51,166 bases of DNA from an uncultured Verrucomicrobiales bacterium (GTDB lineage Bacteria; Verrucomicrobiota; Verrucomicrobiia; Verrucomicrobiales; Akkermansiaceae), in NCBI GenBank assembly GCA_937916505.1, contig CALFSW010000316.1:1-51166 (forward strand), written 5' to 3'. Below the pieces are notes generated by a model that did no database searches, was not told the origin of the DNA, and saw nothing but the letters and a program-made list of their open reading frames with translations. This document shows positions 8,699 to 17,918 of the stretch, piece after piece. Position 1 is the first letter of the stretch. Each line of letters begins with the position of its first letter. A program made the position numbers and the translations under genes.

Positions 8699-9724
8699 AT
8701 GAGCAAAACCTATAATGTCGGCGTGATCGGTTACGGCTGGGCCGCAACGGCCCATATCGAGGCCATTAACAAGACCAGCCAGGGTCGGGTCACCGCCGTT
8801 TATTCGTCCCGAGCCCTCGATCCCGCCACCCTTTCCGCCGCCCATGGAGGTGAGATCAAGGTCTACAACAAGGTCGAGGATCTCCTCGCCGATGACTCCA
8901 TCGACGTGGTTGACATCACCTCCTACCCGACGCAGCACAAGGAGCAAGCGATCGCCGCTGCGGAGGTCGGCAAACAGGTCATTCTGGAGAAGCCGATCAC
9001 TCTGAATCTGGCCGACGCTGAAGCGATTAAGACGGCCTTTGACGAGCACGGCACGAAATCCTGCGTCTGCTTCGAGCTGCGCTTCATTTCCCAACTCACC
9101 ACGATCAAGGGGCTCCTCGACGATGGCATGATTGGCGACATCCACTATGGGGAGGTTGACTACTATCACGGTATCGGTCCCTGGTATGGCCAGTATCGTT
9201 GGAACACCACCCGGGAGAACGGTGGCAGCTCGCTGCTCTCGGCCGGTTGTCACGCCCTTGATGCGCTCCTCCTGTGCATGGGGTCGGAGGTGGAGGAGGT
9301 CACCGCTTACAACGCCCGGTCCAAGAATCCGGTCTTCACCGAGTATGAATACCCGACCACAACCACCACGCTGATTAAGTTTAAGAACGGAGCGGTAGGG
9401 AAGTGCGCCAGCGTGATCGACTGCATGCAGCCCTACTACTTCCACACTCACCTATGTGGCAGCGAGGGGAGCATTCTCGATAACAAACTCTACTCTTCGA
9501 AGCTTCATCTTCGTGACAAGACCTGGACGGAATTGCCCGTGGCTCTCGCCGACTCGGGGGATGTCGCCGACCACCCATACCAGGACCAGTTTCAGGCCTT
9601 CTTCGATGCCCTCGACAAGGACGAAGCGATGCCGCTCACCAGCTACGAGGAAGCTTTTAAGACTTTCCGAGTGCTTTTCGCCGCCGATCAAAGTGCCGCC
9701 GAGGGGCGCAGCATTCGTCTTTAA
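8699..9724 (+). CDS. Gfo/Idh/MocA family NAD(P)-dependent oxidoreductase
   Basis: This 341-residue protein starts with a Rossmann dinucleotide-binding motif (GVIGYGWAATAH, 8-19) and carries the family's EKP motif (97-99) and an AGCHALD segment matching the usual substrate-binding His-Asp region. Such enzymes oxidise or reduce a sugar or cyclitol hydroxyl using NAD(P). No export signal is visible, so it is probably cytosolic. It is the first gene of a plus-strand cassette with a PIG-L deacetylase 10 bases downstream and a NagB-like isomerase after it, which suggests work on an amino sugar or its oxidised derivative. The substrate is inferred, not shown. Confidence 0.9.
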   Translation: MSKTYNVGVIGYGWAATAHIEAINKTSQGRVTAVYSSRALDPATLSAAHGGEIKVYNKVEDLLADDSIDVVDITSYPTQHKEQAIAAAEVGKQVILEKPITLNLADAEAIKTAFDEHGTKSCVCFELRFISQLTTIKGLLDDGMIGDIHYGEVDYYHGIGPWYGQYRWNTTRENGGSSLLSAGCHALDALLLCMGSEVEEVTAYNARSKNPVFTEYEYPTTTTTLIKFKNGAVGKCASVIDCMQPYYFHTHLCGSEGSILDNKLYSSKLHLRDKTWTELPVALADSGDVADHPYQDQFQAFFDALDKDEAMPLTSYEEAFKTFRVLFAADQSAAEGRSIRL

Positions 9725-9734
9725 ATCGATCATT

Positions 9735-10547
9735 ATGCGCACCACTGCCCTCGCCATTTTTGCCCATCCCGACGACATCGAATACTTCGGAGCCGGAACC
9801 TTGCTCCTCCTCCGTGAGGCGGGGTTTGATATCCACTACTTCAACCTTTCCTCCGGGAGCTGCGGATCGGTTGAGATGGATGCGGAAGAGACGCGACGGG
9901 TCCGCCTGGAGGAGGCCCAAAATGCCGCCGCCATTCTGGGGGCCACCTTCCACCCGCCGATTTGTGATGATCTGGAAATCTTCTACAACATTGACACCCT
10001 CCGAAAAGTCGCGGGGGTGGTGCGGAAGGTGAAGCCGTCCATTGTTCTCACCCACCCACCGCAGGATTACATGGAGGACCACACCAACGCCTGTCGGCTG
10101 GCGGTGACCGCCGCCTTCACCAGCGGCATGCCCAACTTCGTGACCGACCCGCCCTCCCGCAAAACCTATCCGGAGGATGTCTTCGTTTACCATTCCATGC
10201 CGCACGGTCTCTGTGATCAACTCCGCGTTCCGGTGACGGCGGGATCCTTTGCCAACACCACCATGGTCATTGATCGGCAGCGGAAGGCTCTCGCGGCCCA
10301 CGCTTCCCAACAGAACTGGCTCGATCATTCCCAGGGCGCCAATTCCTACCTGCAGGTTCTCGACTCGCTGGCAGAGCAGGTCGGCGCGCTCTCCGGACGA
10401 TTCGAGAAAGCCGAAGGGTGGCGGCGTCACTTGCACCTCGGCTACTCCGCGAAGGATGAGGACCCTCTTGTCGAGATTCTCGGCGACCGCTACTTGATCA
10501 ATCCGGACTATCCACCGCTTTCACAAACACCTCTTAACGATGCGTAA
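9735..10547 (+). CDS. PIG-L / LmbE family zinc deacetylase
   Basis: This 270-residue protein opens with the diagnostic [10 protein letters not shown] motif (H11, D13, D14), the zinc and catalytic site of PIG-L enzymes; a later [10 protein letters not shown] segment probably provides the third zinc ligand. Family members remove acetyl groups from N-acetylglucosamine-type sugars. There is no signal peptide. It lies between an oxidoreductase and a NagB-like deaminase/isomerase, overlapping the latter by 8 bases, so deacetylation followed by deamination is a natural reading. The frame is open from 9456 but that region lies inside the upstream gene; ATG 9735 places the HPDD motif at the usual distance from the N-terminus. 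Confidence 0.88.
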   Translation: MRTTALAIFAHPDDIEYFGAGTLLLLREAGFDIHYFNLSSGSCGSVEMDAEETRRVRLEEAQNAAAILGATFHPPICDDLEIFYNIDTLRKVAGVVRKVKPSIVLTHPPQDYMEDHTNACRLAVTAAFTSGMPNFVTDPPSRKTYPEDVFVYHSMPHGLCDQLRVPVTAGSFANTTMVIDRQRKALAAHASQQNWLDHSQGANSYLQVLDSLAEQVGALSGRFEKAEGWRRHLHLGYSAKDEDPLVEILGDRYLINPDYPPLSQTPLNDA

Positions 10548-11466
10548 ACATTCCAAAATTTCCCCCGACTGGTGGGACTACACCACCCTCGATGACGACC
10601 TGATTCAGGACGCCGCCCGCCTGACTCCGCACGATCTCCAGCAACTCTCCCGCCCGGGATTCGAAGTGGTCTTCTACGACACCCTCGAGGAATTCTACCT
10701 GTGTGAGGCGCTCGAGTATATTAATGCCTGGAAGCAGGCCACCGCCGATAACCCGGTCGGGATCTGCGGGCCCATCGGCCCGACCGAGCAATTGCCTTTG
10801 GTGGCCCGTCTCTGCAATGAACTCGATCTCGATCTTTCCCAGGCTCATTTCTGGGGGATGGATGAATGGATCGGTGAAGATGGCCGGGAAGTGCCCCTTG
10901 GTCATCCGCTTTCTTTCGAGCGCGCCGACCGGGAACTCTGCTTCAATCATCTCAAGAATCCTATTCCCGAAGAGAACCTGCATTTTCCGAAAGCCGACAC
11001 AAAAGCCTTTATCGACTCCTGGAATGCCGGGGTCCGTTGTGCGGTGATGCAGGGAGGGCAGGGGGATATCAAGCACTGGGCTTTTAATGATCCGCTCCGT
11101 CGCGAGGGACGGTATGCCGACGCCCCCCCTTCGCCGGAGGAGTATCGCCAGCTCACCACGCGCGTGGTCGAGCTGCACCCGGTGACCCTGGCGCAGAATG
11201 CCCGCACCTCGGGTGGAGGGAATATCACGATGGTCCCCAACCGGGCTGTCACCGTCGGGCCGATCGAAACATGGCAGGCCGAGAAGGTTTCCATTTGGCA
11301 GGCCGGCGTTCACGACAATCCGCTTGGCCAACGCCTCACCGCCCTCATGATCGCGAAAGGCATCGCCGACTCCGCCGTCCCTATGTCACTCCTCGCCGAT
11401 CACCCCAACGTGCGGTTCAATTACTTCCGCGGTGGACTGGGATCCTGCGCGGTGGAGATGCATTAG
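10540..11466 (+). CDS. NagB-like glucosamine-6-phosphate deaminase/isomerase homologue
   Basis: This 308-residue protein resembles Nag[10 protein letters not shown] (D108, E109) matches the conserved N-terminal active-site loop, and a glycine-rich loop followed by AFNDP matches the catalytic loop. Classical NagB has Asp-Gly-His ... Phe-Asn-Glu there; here the sequence is [11 protein letters not shown] (D176, H179, D184), with altered spacing and Asp for Glu. The deamination/isomerisation of an amino sugar phosphate is therefore inferred but the exact substrate may differ. Its ATG overlaps the end of the deacetylase gene by 8 bases (GATGCGTAA), implying coupled translation and shared pathway. 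Confidence 0.82.
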   Translation: MRKHSKISPDWWDYTTLDDDLIQDAARLTPHDLQQLSRPGFEVVFYDTLEEFYLCEALEYINAWKQATADNPVGICGPIGPTEQLPLVARLCNELDLDLSQAHFWGMDEWIGEDGREVPLGHPLSFERADRELCFNHLKNPIPEENLHFPKADTKAFIDSWNAGVRCAVMQGGQGDIKHWAFNDPLRREGRYADAPPSPEEYRQLTTRVVELHPVTLAQNARTSGGGNITMVPNRAVTVGPIETWQAEKVSIWQAGVHDNPLGQRLTALMIAKGIADSAVPMSLLADHPNVRFNYFRGGLGSCAVEMH

Positions 11467-11631
11467 ACCGGGTCGCGGGCTTTGCCCGAATCACGGCGAA
11501 AGAAAGCGAGAGAGCCCGCTGAGTGGCAGGGTGGAGGATCATCTTGAATTGCGCCAATTGCATTCGAGATCGTGGGTTTGTCAGAAAAAGTGAACCTTGA
11601 ATTCCGATCGCCCCATACAGCTCTGAAATCC

Positions 11632-12222
11632 ATGCAGCCCGTTGAACAGCCAGAGACCCCCGAGCGAGAACTGATCGGCCGCGCGCAGAATGGCGATGTG
11701 GACGCTTTTTCCATTTTGATGGAAGGGTTCCAGCCACGGCTGCTGGCTCAGGCGATCGTGTTTTGCCGCGATGCGGAACTTGCACGGGATCTGGTGCAGG
11801 AAACGATGATCGCGGCGTGGAAGAGCCTCAAGCGTTTCGACGGAACCTGCCAATTATTCACCTGGCTGTATGTCATCTTGCAGCGGCAGCACGGGAGAGC
11901 GAGAGGATGGTTTGCACGGCGGCTCCCATCACCAACAGCGGAGCAGATTCTGGCAGGATCCCGGCGCGAGACAACTGCGGCCACTGAGAATTCCGACTTC
12001 GGTGCCGACGAGTCCGAGCTCCTTCGAGCCATCGTCTCGGCTCTCCCGCCCAAGCACCGGGAGGTGATTCGACTTCGATTTTACGCCGACGCGAGTGAAG
12101 CGGAAACGGCCAGTGCGTTGGGCATTTCGGTCGGCACGGTGAAGAGCCGGTTGCACCACGCTCTGAAAAAACTGCAAGGGATGAGAGAAAAACTGAACCT
12201 CTTGCGGTCCGAAGATCATTAA
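11632..12222 (+). CDS. ECF-type RNA polymerase sigma factor
   Basis: This 196-residue protein has sigma region 2 (about 20-85, with ELARDLVQETMIAAWKSL) and region 4 (about 130-185, with LPPKHREVIRLRFY and the helix-turn-helix SVGTVKSRLHHALKKL). It probably directs RNA polymerase to a small regulon. A GTG at 11572 in frame would add 20 residues; ATG 11632 gives a better family length. The next gene, 15 bases on, encodes a short one-TM protein in the place where anti-sigma factors usually lie, followed by an exported protein. These three genes are likely one transcript. No zinc-binding anti-sigma motif was seen. Confidence 0.9.
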   Translation: MQPVEQPETPERELIGRAQNGDVDAFSILMEGFQPRLLAQAIVFCRDAELARDLVQETMIAAWKSLKRFDGTCQLFTWLYVILQRQHGRARGWFARRLPSPTAEQILAGSRRETTAATENSDFGADESELLRAIVSALPPKHREVIRLRFYADASEAETASALGISVGTVKSRLHHALKKLQGMREKLNLLRSEDH

Positions 12223-12237
12223 CTCACAGACACAAGG

Positions 12238-12651
12238 ATGAAAGACGACAATCAAGACCTGGCCAGGCTGCTCCACAACGATGCGAAGAGTGTCCGTGAG
12301 CTTGAGGCCTTTGACTCCAGACTGCACCAAGACACGATGCGGGAGATCAGCCTGGGCGAGGCGGGTGTCAATCGTGAGCGGTGGTTCACCTGGTCTCCGC
12401 TGAATGTGTCCGTGACTGCGGCCATGGCCGTAATGGCTTGCGTATGGGTTCTGCGACCGGGTCAGCCGCCCGCTCAACCCGGGGCTCACCCCGGGCCGGA
12501 GATCGCCCTCGTCGTAGACCCGGCTCCCGGTTCTTCGCTCGCCTATCGGCAGGCGCTTGCAGAGGGAGAAGACGCTCTGCTGGCGATGTTAGACCGGGAT
12601 GGCCGCTCCATCCTTCCGAGGTCGGTCGACGCCTTTCAATCCGATCATTAA
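12238..12651 (+). CDS. one-TM protein, possible anti-sigma factor
   Basis: This 137-residue protein has a charged cytoplasmic N-terminus (about 1-50), one hydrophobic segment (about 53-71, VSVTAAMAVMACVWVL), a proline-rich linker and a short acidic C-terminal domain. I recognise no family. The topology (soluble N-terminus, single TM, outer domain) and position right after an ECF sigma gene are typical for membrane anti-sigma factors. It lacks the HxxxCxxC zinc motif, so if it binds the sigma factor it does so by another type of domain. Function is inferred from context only. Confidence 0.7.
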   Translation: MKDDNQDLARLLHNDAKSVRELEAFDSRLHQDTMREISLGEAGVNRERWFTWSPLNVSVTAAMAVMACVWVLRPGQPPAQPGAHPGPEIALVVDPAPGSSLAYRQALAEGEDALLAMLDRDGRSILPRSVDAFQSDH

Positions 12652-12680
12652 CCCGGAGACACATTTTTTAAACCACTCCA

Positions 12681-13766
12681 ATGAAATTCAAAATCAAATC
12701 AATTCTCCTCGCCATCTTCTGTTGTGTGTCCTCTCTGGCACCAGCTGGCGATGTCCGGAGTTCGCGAAATACGAACCCGGCTCTCCTCTATTGGCAGGCG
12801 GCTGCGGAGCTTCCAGCCTTGAGTGATGCTCAAGCCAAACAGTTGCGCGAAATCGTTGATGGCAAGGCCGACTTCAAGGCTGAGCATATCGAAGAGTTGA
12901 ACTTCGAGCGGACGGTGAATTTTCTTCGTAAGGCCGTCGCATCCGAGGCTCCCTGCGAGTGGGGTCTTGTCTGGGAAGATAGTCTCGAAATGCGGACCCC
13001 TCACCTGGCCAAGATGCGCGAGTTTTCGGTCATGACTTTGGTCCTTGCTGAGGCGAAATTTTCCAAGGGAGAAACGGCTGCGGGAATCGATCTTCTTTTG
13101 ATCGCCCATCACATCGCACGCGATTCAGATGCGGCCCCCTCGCTCATCAGCAATGTCATCCAGAATTTCCTGGAAAGGAGGACGATCGCCACGGCGGCAC
13201 GCCACTGCATGGGGTGGGATGCGGTCGAGCGGGAGAACTACACCCGGCGCCTGGCTGAGTTGCCAGACCTCGGTCCTCTGCACCGCGCCTTTTTGACGGA
13301 ACTGGTTTGGATCGACTGGTTTAAAAAGGAGGTCGAAGGGGATCTTGAAGAGGCGCTCAAGAAATTAGGGCTCCGCGGCAAGAAAAGTGACCCATTCAAG
13401 AGCCCCGGGGTCATTGGGGAGATGATCGCAATTTATCGGAAAAGGCATGCGGGTGGTGTGGCCGCACTCAAGCTGGAGGGCGAAGCGCGACGCCTTGCCG
13501 TCGCTGAATTCGAGAAGGGGATCGCAGCCAATAAGGACCGGCCTGAAAATTTATTTGTGAGTTTGCTGATGCCGACACTTCACAAAATGGTCCGCGCCGA
13601 GGATCAGACTGAGATGGCCCGGGCAATGTTGGAATCCGCATTGGATCTCGGGCCTGAGATCAGCGAGAAAGACATGGTCGGTCAGCCTTTCCAATTAGTC
13701 CGGAAGGATGGCGGGGTGGAGCTGGGCTCGAAAGAACTGGAATTCTCCCTGAAGTTCGCAAAATAG
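12681..13766 (+). CDS. exported protein of unknown function
   Basis: This 361-residue protein starts with a signal peptide (1-22, ending LAPAG). The mature part is largely helical in appearance, with a segment NPALLYWQAAAELP near the start and LLIAHHIARDSDAAPSLIS in the middle. No catalytic motif or named domain is recognised. It lies 29 bases after the putative anti-sigma gene and is probably in the sigma-factor transcript, so it may be the regulon's structural member or a signal-sensing partner. The gene ends 134 bases before the convergent small exported protein gene. Confidence 0.75.
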   Translation: MKFKIKSILLAIFCCVSSLAPAGDVRSSRNTNPALLYWQAAAELPALSDAQAKQLREIVDGKADFKAEHIEELNFERTVNFLRKAVASEAPCEWGLVWEDSLEMRTPHLAKMREFSVMTLVLAEAKFSKGETAAGIDLLLIAHHIARDSDAAPSLISNVIQNFLERRTIATAARHCMGWDAVERENYTRRLAELPDLGPLHRAFLTELVWIDWFKKEVEGDLEEALKKLGLRGKKSDPFKSPGVIGEMIAIYRKRHAGGVAALKLEGEARRLAVAEFEKGIAANKDRPENLFVSLLMPTLHKMVRAEDQTEMARAMLESALDLGPEISEKDMVGQPFQLVRKDGGVELGSKELEFSLKFAK

Positions 13767-13900
13767 CAAATTGGGCAATCTCTCCCCGGGGGAGCATTCC
13801 GGGCAGGGTTACTCATCGGGCTTCCGGGGTCATTCCTGACCGGCCTGTCTTCCTGATGCGCCTGCCCCTGAATTCCGGAGCGAGGGAGGATGATCTCTTC

Positions 13901-14389
13901 CTACTTTTTGGCGCGCTCGAACTTTCCTTTGAGGAAGGGCTGGAAGCTCTTGGCGATTTTCGCGACGTAGGGATCATATAATTTGTTCTCGGCGTGCGGG
14001 TAGGAGATTTGGAACCCAACCCAGTTTCCGTCACGGACGGAGACCTTGTTGTAGAATTCCTCCCCGTTGCGGACGCCCGAGACCACGAACCAGTCCTTTT
14101 TTCGGACCTTGTAGGTGATGGCCTCTCCGTAGTGTGCGAGGGAGTTTCTCCAGAATCGCTCCAGGCTTGCCGTCCCCAGCAGGCCACCTTCCACCTCCAG
14201 GACGAACTTCTTGCTCGCCGAGACGAATTTTCGGCCTGAACGCTCGTCGGGAGGATGGGTTCCTGTCGAATTGCCGGGAAAGGAGAGGGAGAACCCGAAT
14301 CGTAAGTTCGTGTAGAGGTCCCATTCTTCGGCCTTGGCCAGGGAGGAACCGATGAGAGCAAAGGCGAGGAGCAGGGCGGGAGTTTTCAT
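13901..14389 (-). CDS. small exported protein of unknown function
   Basis: This 162-residue protein has a signal peptide (1-20, MKTPALLLAFALIGSSLAKA). The mature domain begins with a FGFSLSFPGN segment and later has KDWFVVSGVRNGEEFYNKV and FQISYPHAENKLYDPYVAKIA. The pattern is familiar from small periplasmic proteins found next to diverse genes in many bacteria: an aromatic strand, a 'WFVVSGV' strand, and a Tyr-Asp-Pro near the end. No function is known to me. I chose ATG 14389 over 14434 because the signal peptide begins there. It lies 140 bases downstream of the Gfo/Idh gene on the same strand. Confidence 0.75.
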   Translation of the reverse strand: MKTPALLLAFALIGSSLAKAEEWDLYTNLRFGFSLSFPGNSTGTHPPDERSGRKFVSASKKFVLEVEGGLLGTASLERFWRNSLAHYGEAITYKVRKKDWFVVSGVRNGEEFYNKVSVRDGNWVGFQISYPHAENKLYDPYVAKIAKSFQPFLKGKFERAKK

Positions 14390-14529
14390 GGATAGGGAGT
14401 GCTTTGGACGGGACGAACGATCAGTCGGCGCCATGACAGGGCACTATCGCTTGTGGTCCTGTCTGTTAAAAGCCCGGAGTTGCGAATTCGGGGCCGGGAA
14501 GGACGCCGCCGCTTCTTTCCATGAATCCG

Positions 14530-15573
14530 TTAGAGAAAGATCTTCTTCCCGCCATTCTTCGCACTCTCGTAAATCGCGGTGATGACTTCCACGGATTTGC
14601 GCGCTTCGGTGGCACAGGTCGAGGGATCGCGGCCTTCCTTGATGGCGGAAACAACTTCTTCGAAGTTTCGCTGGTGCTGGTAGAAATTGATCGCGGTGGG
14701 ATCGTTTGCTCCGAGTCCGGCTTCCTGTCCCTTCATGAGAGTGTTTTGAATTTCGGCATCTTCGGGCTTTTCTTTGCGGAAGTCCCACATTTCGAATGCT
14801 TCGTCGGCGAGGAATACCGAGCCATCTGTTCCGGCGAGTTGGACGCGGGCAGGATGACCGTCTTTTGACCAGGTGCAGGTGGAGGCTTCGATGACTCCAC
14901 GGGCTCCGTTTTCGAACTCCACGATCGCGACGCAGTGGTCCTCGACTTCGATGCGCTCGTGAGCGAGGCAGACGGTGTTTGCTTGGACGCTCTTAACCGG
15001 GCCGGCGAGATAGATGAGGGCATCGACGGTGTGGATGGACTGGTTCATCAGGGATCCGCCGCCATCGAGGGCCCAGGTGCCACGCCAACCGGCCGAGTCA
15101 TAGTAGGCTTGGTCGCGATACCATTTAATATAAGCGGATGCGGAGGCGAGTGTTCCGAAGCGGCCTTCGTCGGCTGCTTTTTTGAAGGCATCCATACCAG
15201 GGTGAAAGCGGCGGTTGAGCACGGCGGCGAGGGTTTTTCCCTTGTCCCTGGCTGCCGCCATGAGCTGGTCGATCCGCTCGATGGTGATTTCAAGGGGCTT
15301 TTCAACGATGGCATGTTTCCCTGCATTGAGCGCGGCGAGGGTGGGATCCAGATGTGCGCCACTCGGGGTGCCAACGGTGACGATTTCGAGTTCATCGTCC
15401 GCCATGAAATCGGCCATGTCCGAGAAGGCCTTCGCTCCATACTCGTCGGCGAGTTTATCGGCGGCCTCCTGGCGAAGGTCGAAAACCGAGTGCAGGGTCC
15501 CGCCGGTCATGGCGGTGATGGCTTTGGCGTGGAAGTGGCCGATCATTCCGGCTCCGATGATTCCGAATTTCAT
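14530..15573 (-). CDS. Gfo/Idh/MocA family NAD(P)-dependent oxidoreductase
   Basis: This 347-residue protein has the Rossmann motif GIIGAGMIGHFH at 4-15, the EKP motif at 91-93 and a GGGSLMNQSIHTVDAL segment that supplies the substrate-binding histidine and aspartate. It is probably a cytosolic sugar or inositol dehydrogenase of unknown specificity. It differs clearly from the family member at 8699, so the two are distinct paralogues rather than a recent duplication. It is divergent from the VIT-VWA gene, with 99 bases between them that must hold both promoters. Confidence 0.9.
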   Translation of the reverse strand: MKFGIIGAGMIGHFHAKAITAMTGGTLHSVFDLRQEAADKLADEYGAKAFSDMADFMADDELEIVTVGTPSGAHLDPTLAALNAGKHAIVEKPLEITIERIDQLMAAARDKGKTLAAVLNRRFHPGMDAFKKAADEGRFGTLASASAYIKWYRDQAYYDSAGWRGTWALDGGGSLMNQSIHTVDALIYLAGPVKSVQANTVCLAHERIEVEDHCVAIVEFENGARGVIEASTCTWSKDGHPARVQLAGTDGSVFLADEAFEMWDFRKEKPEDAEIQNTLMKGQEAGLGANDPTAINFYQHQRNFEEVVSAIKEGRDPSTCATEARKSVEVITAIYESAKNGGKKIFL

Positions 15574-15672
15574 AATGTAGTGCGTGGAGTTGAAACCATC
15601 GCCGCGGGTCTGGCAAGGAAGCCTTTACGTTCCATTTACACACGGGTCGGGAATTGGGGTTACGATGTATCC

Positions 15673-17898
15673 ATGACTCGAGGAGAATTTGCGAAACGTG
15701 CGATCATTGCAGGAGGTGGAGCGATGATTTGGATGCCCCTAAACGGGCGCGTCGTTCATCCCCCCCACCATCATCACTGGACGTTGCCACATGTCCGCCC
15801 GCGTCCGCAGAATCCGGCAACCCTTGCCGTGACAAACATCGGGGCCAAAGTTTCCATCAAGGGGCAGATTGCCACGACAGAGTTGCTGCTGGGGTTCCGG
15901 AATCCGGATGGAAGGGCCAAGGAAGGACGTGCTCTTCTTCCGGTTCCGGGTAAAGCGACCTTGAAGTCATTCGCGATGGAGGGTCCAAGTGGAAAGATTG
16001 AGGCCAAATTACTCCCGCGTCGGGAAGCGAGACGAATTTACGATGAGATTGTGAGCCGTTTGAAAGATCCCGCCATTCTGGAATTTGCCGGAATGGGGGC
16101 GGTGCAGACGGGCGTCTTTCCGGTGCCTGCGGGAAAGACAATCCGACTTCGCCTGGTTTACGAGGAGCTCCTCGAAATCGATGGTGACCGGGTTGATTAT
16201 GTTTTGCCCCGGACCCAGGCGATGACTGCCGACGCTCCGCCTTGGACCATTTCGCTTGATTGGAAGGAGAACGCCGGAATCCGGACTCTCTATTCACCTT
16301 CTCATGAAGTTTCTCTGAAACGTGACTCTCGAAAACGAGTGTCATTCAAACTCAGCGGAAAGATCAATCCCGGCCCACTTCAGGTTTCCATTTTGAAGCG
16401 CCGGTCCAAGCAGGCCGTCGCGAGTTTTATGTCCCATCCCGAGAAAGATGATGAGGGATATTTTCTCATGCTGCTGTCTCCCCCCGAGCGGGATAATGAC
16501 GCTCCGAAGCTCAAACGTGAAGTCACGGTGGTAATGGATCGGTCTGGAAGTATGGCGGGTCTGAAACTCAAGCAAGCGCGCGCCGCGGCCCGACAGGTCA
16601 TTGGAGGATTGGAAGACGGTGAGCGTTTCAACCTCATCACTTACAATGAAGCGGTGGAGTGCTTTTCCGAAGAACCCGTCGAGTTGAATGAGCAAAATCG
16701 TCAACATGCGCATCAATTTCTCGATCGCCTAAGGGTGAGCGGTGGAACCAATATTCATGGCGCTTTGACCACGGCACTCTCACAAGGGACCAGGGAGGGG
16801 TTTCTTCCCATGGTGCTCTTTCTCACCGATGGTCTTCCGACAATCGGGGAGACTTCCGAAGTGAAAATCCGTGAATCGATTGCAAAGGTCAATCAAGGGA
16901 AGCGTCGCATCTTTACCTTTGGAGTGGGTGTCGATGTGAACACTCCGCTTTTGTCCCGTCTCTCCGATGATAGCCGGGCGGTGCCGACATTTGTGCTCCC
17001 GGGAGAGGATGTGGAAGTGAAGGTTGCAAAGGTCTTTCGCCGACTGGCCGGCCCCGTTCTCGGTTCCCCCAAACTCAGGGTGAAGGGAGCGCCCGGACGG
17101 ATGACCGATTTACTGCCGTCGGAACTGCCTGATTTCTTTGCGCAGGACCAGATTGTCCTGGTCGGACGATACCATGGGAAAGAGCAGTTGGATTTTGTTC
17201 TGAAAGGCAGCGATGGCCGGGAAGAGAAAACATATGGGTTTTCATTCCAACCCACGGCGAAGCGAAATTCGGATTTCGTTCCCCGTCTTTGGGCGACTCG
17301 TAAGATTGCCATTCTTACCGAAGCCCTCCGCGATCTGGGTGCTGATTCCTCCATGATGGGACTCACCGGAAATAGTCCTTCTTCGAATGACCCCAAAGTC
17401 AGGGAGCTGGTGGATGAAATTGTGCGGCTATCAACAGAGCATGGAATTCTGACCGAGTACACCGCATTCCTCGTCAGAGAGGGCGAGGTGTTTAATACGC
17501 GTGCTGCCCAGAATCAAATCGCCTCCGATAACTTTGTGGGGCGTGCGATCAGGGAGAGGAGTGGAAATGCCGGTGTGAACCAGGAGATGAATTTGAAGAA
17601 ATCAAAGGCCTCCAAAACGGTGGATCAATTCAATCGATGGGTAAACGAAGATCTTGAGGAGGAGGGCGTGACCAAGGTTCAGCAGGTGGGCCGCAAGACA
17701 TTCTATGCCCGTGGCAGGGAATGGGTCGACTCGGAGGCAACCAACACTCCGGCCCGTGAAATCACAGCAGTCGAAATCGGCACCCCTGAATTCTTCAAGC
17801 TTGTGGACCGATTGGTCGTTCTGAATCAACAGAGTGCTCTTGCTCTCGGACCAAATACCCACCTCGTGGTGGATGGAAAACTTTACCAACTTCGCTAA
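15673..17898 (+). CDS. exported VIT and VWA domain protein (inter-alpha-trypsin-inhibitor-like)
   Basis: This 741-residue protein starts with a probable Tat signal (MTRGEFAKRAIIAGGGAMIW). A VIT domain follows (about 50-190, with LLLGFRNPDGRAKEGRALLPVP and REARRIYDEIV), then a von Willebrand A domain whose metal-ion site is DRSGSMAG at D289, then a long C-terminal part. The layout is that of inter-alpha-trypsin inhibitor heavy chains and of the marine proteobacterial sortase targets. The C-terminus has no sorting signal or TM helix. It probably binds a protein or matrix partner outside the cytoplasm. A second VWA gene starts 20 bases downstream, followed by a two-component system. The frame is open from 14935, but that part is antisense to the Gfo/Idh gene. 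Confidence 0.88.
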   Translation: MTRGEFAKRAIIAGGGAMIWMPLNGRVVHPPHHHHWTLPHVRPRPQNPATLAVTNIGAKVSIKGQIATTELLLGFRNPDGRAKEGRALLPVPGKATLKSFAMEGPSGKIEAKLLPRREARRIYDEIVSRLKDPAILEFAGMGAVQTGVFPVPAGKTIRLRLVYEELLEIDGDRVDYVLPRTQAMTADAPPWTISLDWKENAGIRTLYSPSHEVSLKRDSRKRVSFKLSGKINPGPLQVSILKRRSKQAVASFMSHPEKDDEGYFLMLLSPPERDNDAPKLKREVTVVMDRSGSMAGLKLKQARAAARQVIGGLEDGERFNLITYNEAVECFSEEPVELNEQNRQHAHQFLDRLRVSGGTNIHGALTTALSQGTREGFLPMVLFLTDGLPTIGETSEVKIRESIAKVNQGKRRIFTFGVGVDVNTPLLSRLSDDSRAVPTFVLPGEDVEVKVAKVFRRLAGPVLGSPKLRVKGAPGRMTDLLPSELPDFFAQDQIVLVGRYHGKEQLDFVLKGSDGREEKTYGFSFQPTAKRNSDFVPRLWATRKIAILTEALRDLGADSSMMGLTGNSPSSNDPKVRELVDEIVRLSTEHGILTEYTAFLVREGEVFNTRAAQNQIASDNFVGRAIRERSGNAGVNQEMNLKKSKASKTVDQFNRWVNEDLEEEGVTKVQQVGRKTFYARGREWVDSEATNTPAREITAVEIGTPEFFKLVDRLVVLNQQSALALGPNTHLVVDGKLYQLR

Positions 17899-17918
17899 AC
17901 TCAAACTCAAAAACCACC

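Noticed and set aside
13787-13799. CTCCCC/GGGGAG palindrome after the exported unknown gene
   Set aside because: The arms leave only one unpaired base, so a stable hairpin loop would use few pairs, and there is no T run.
14441-14465. GACAGG/CCTGTC inverted repeat between two minus-strand genes
   Set aside because: Imperfect, with no T run and no clear link to a promoter; not strong enough to call a terminator or operator.
14935-15672. 246-residue N-terminal extension of the VIT-VWA gene
   Set aside because: It lies antisense over the Gfo/Idh gene, and the Tat signal begins at 15673.
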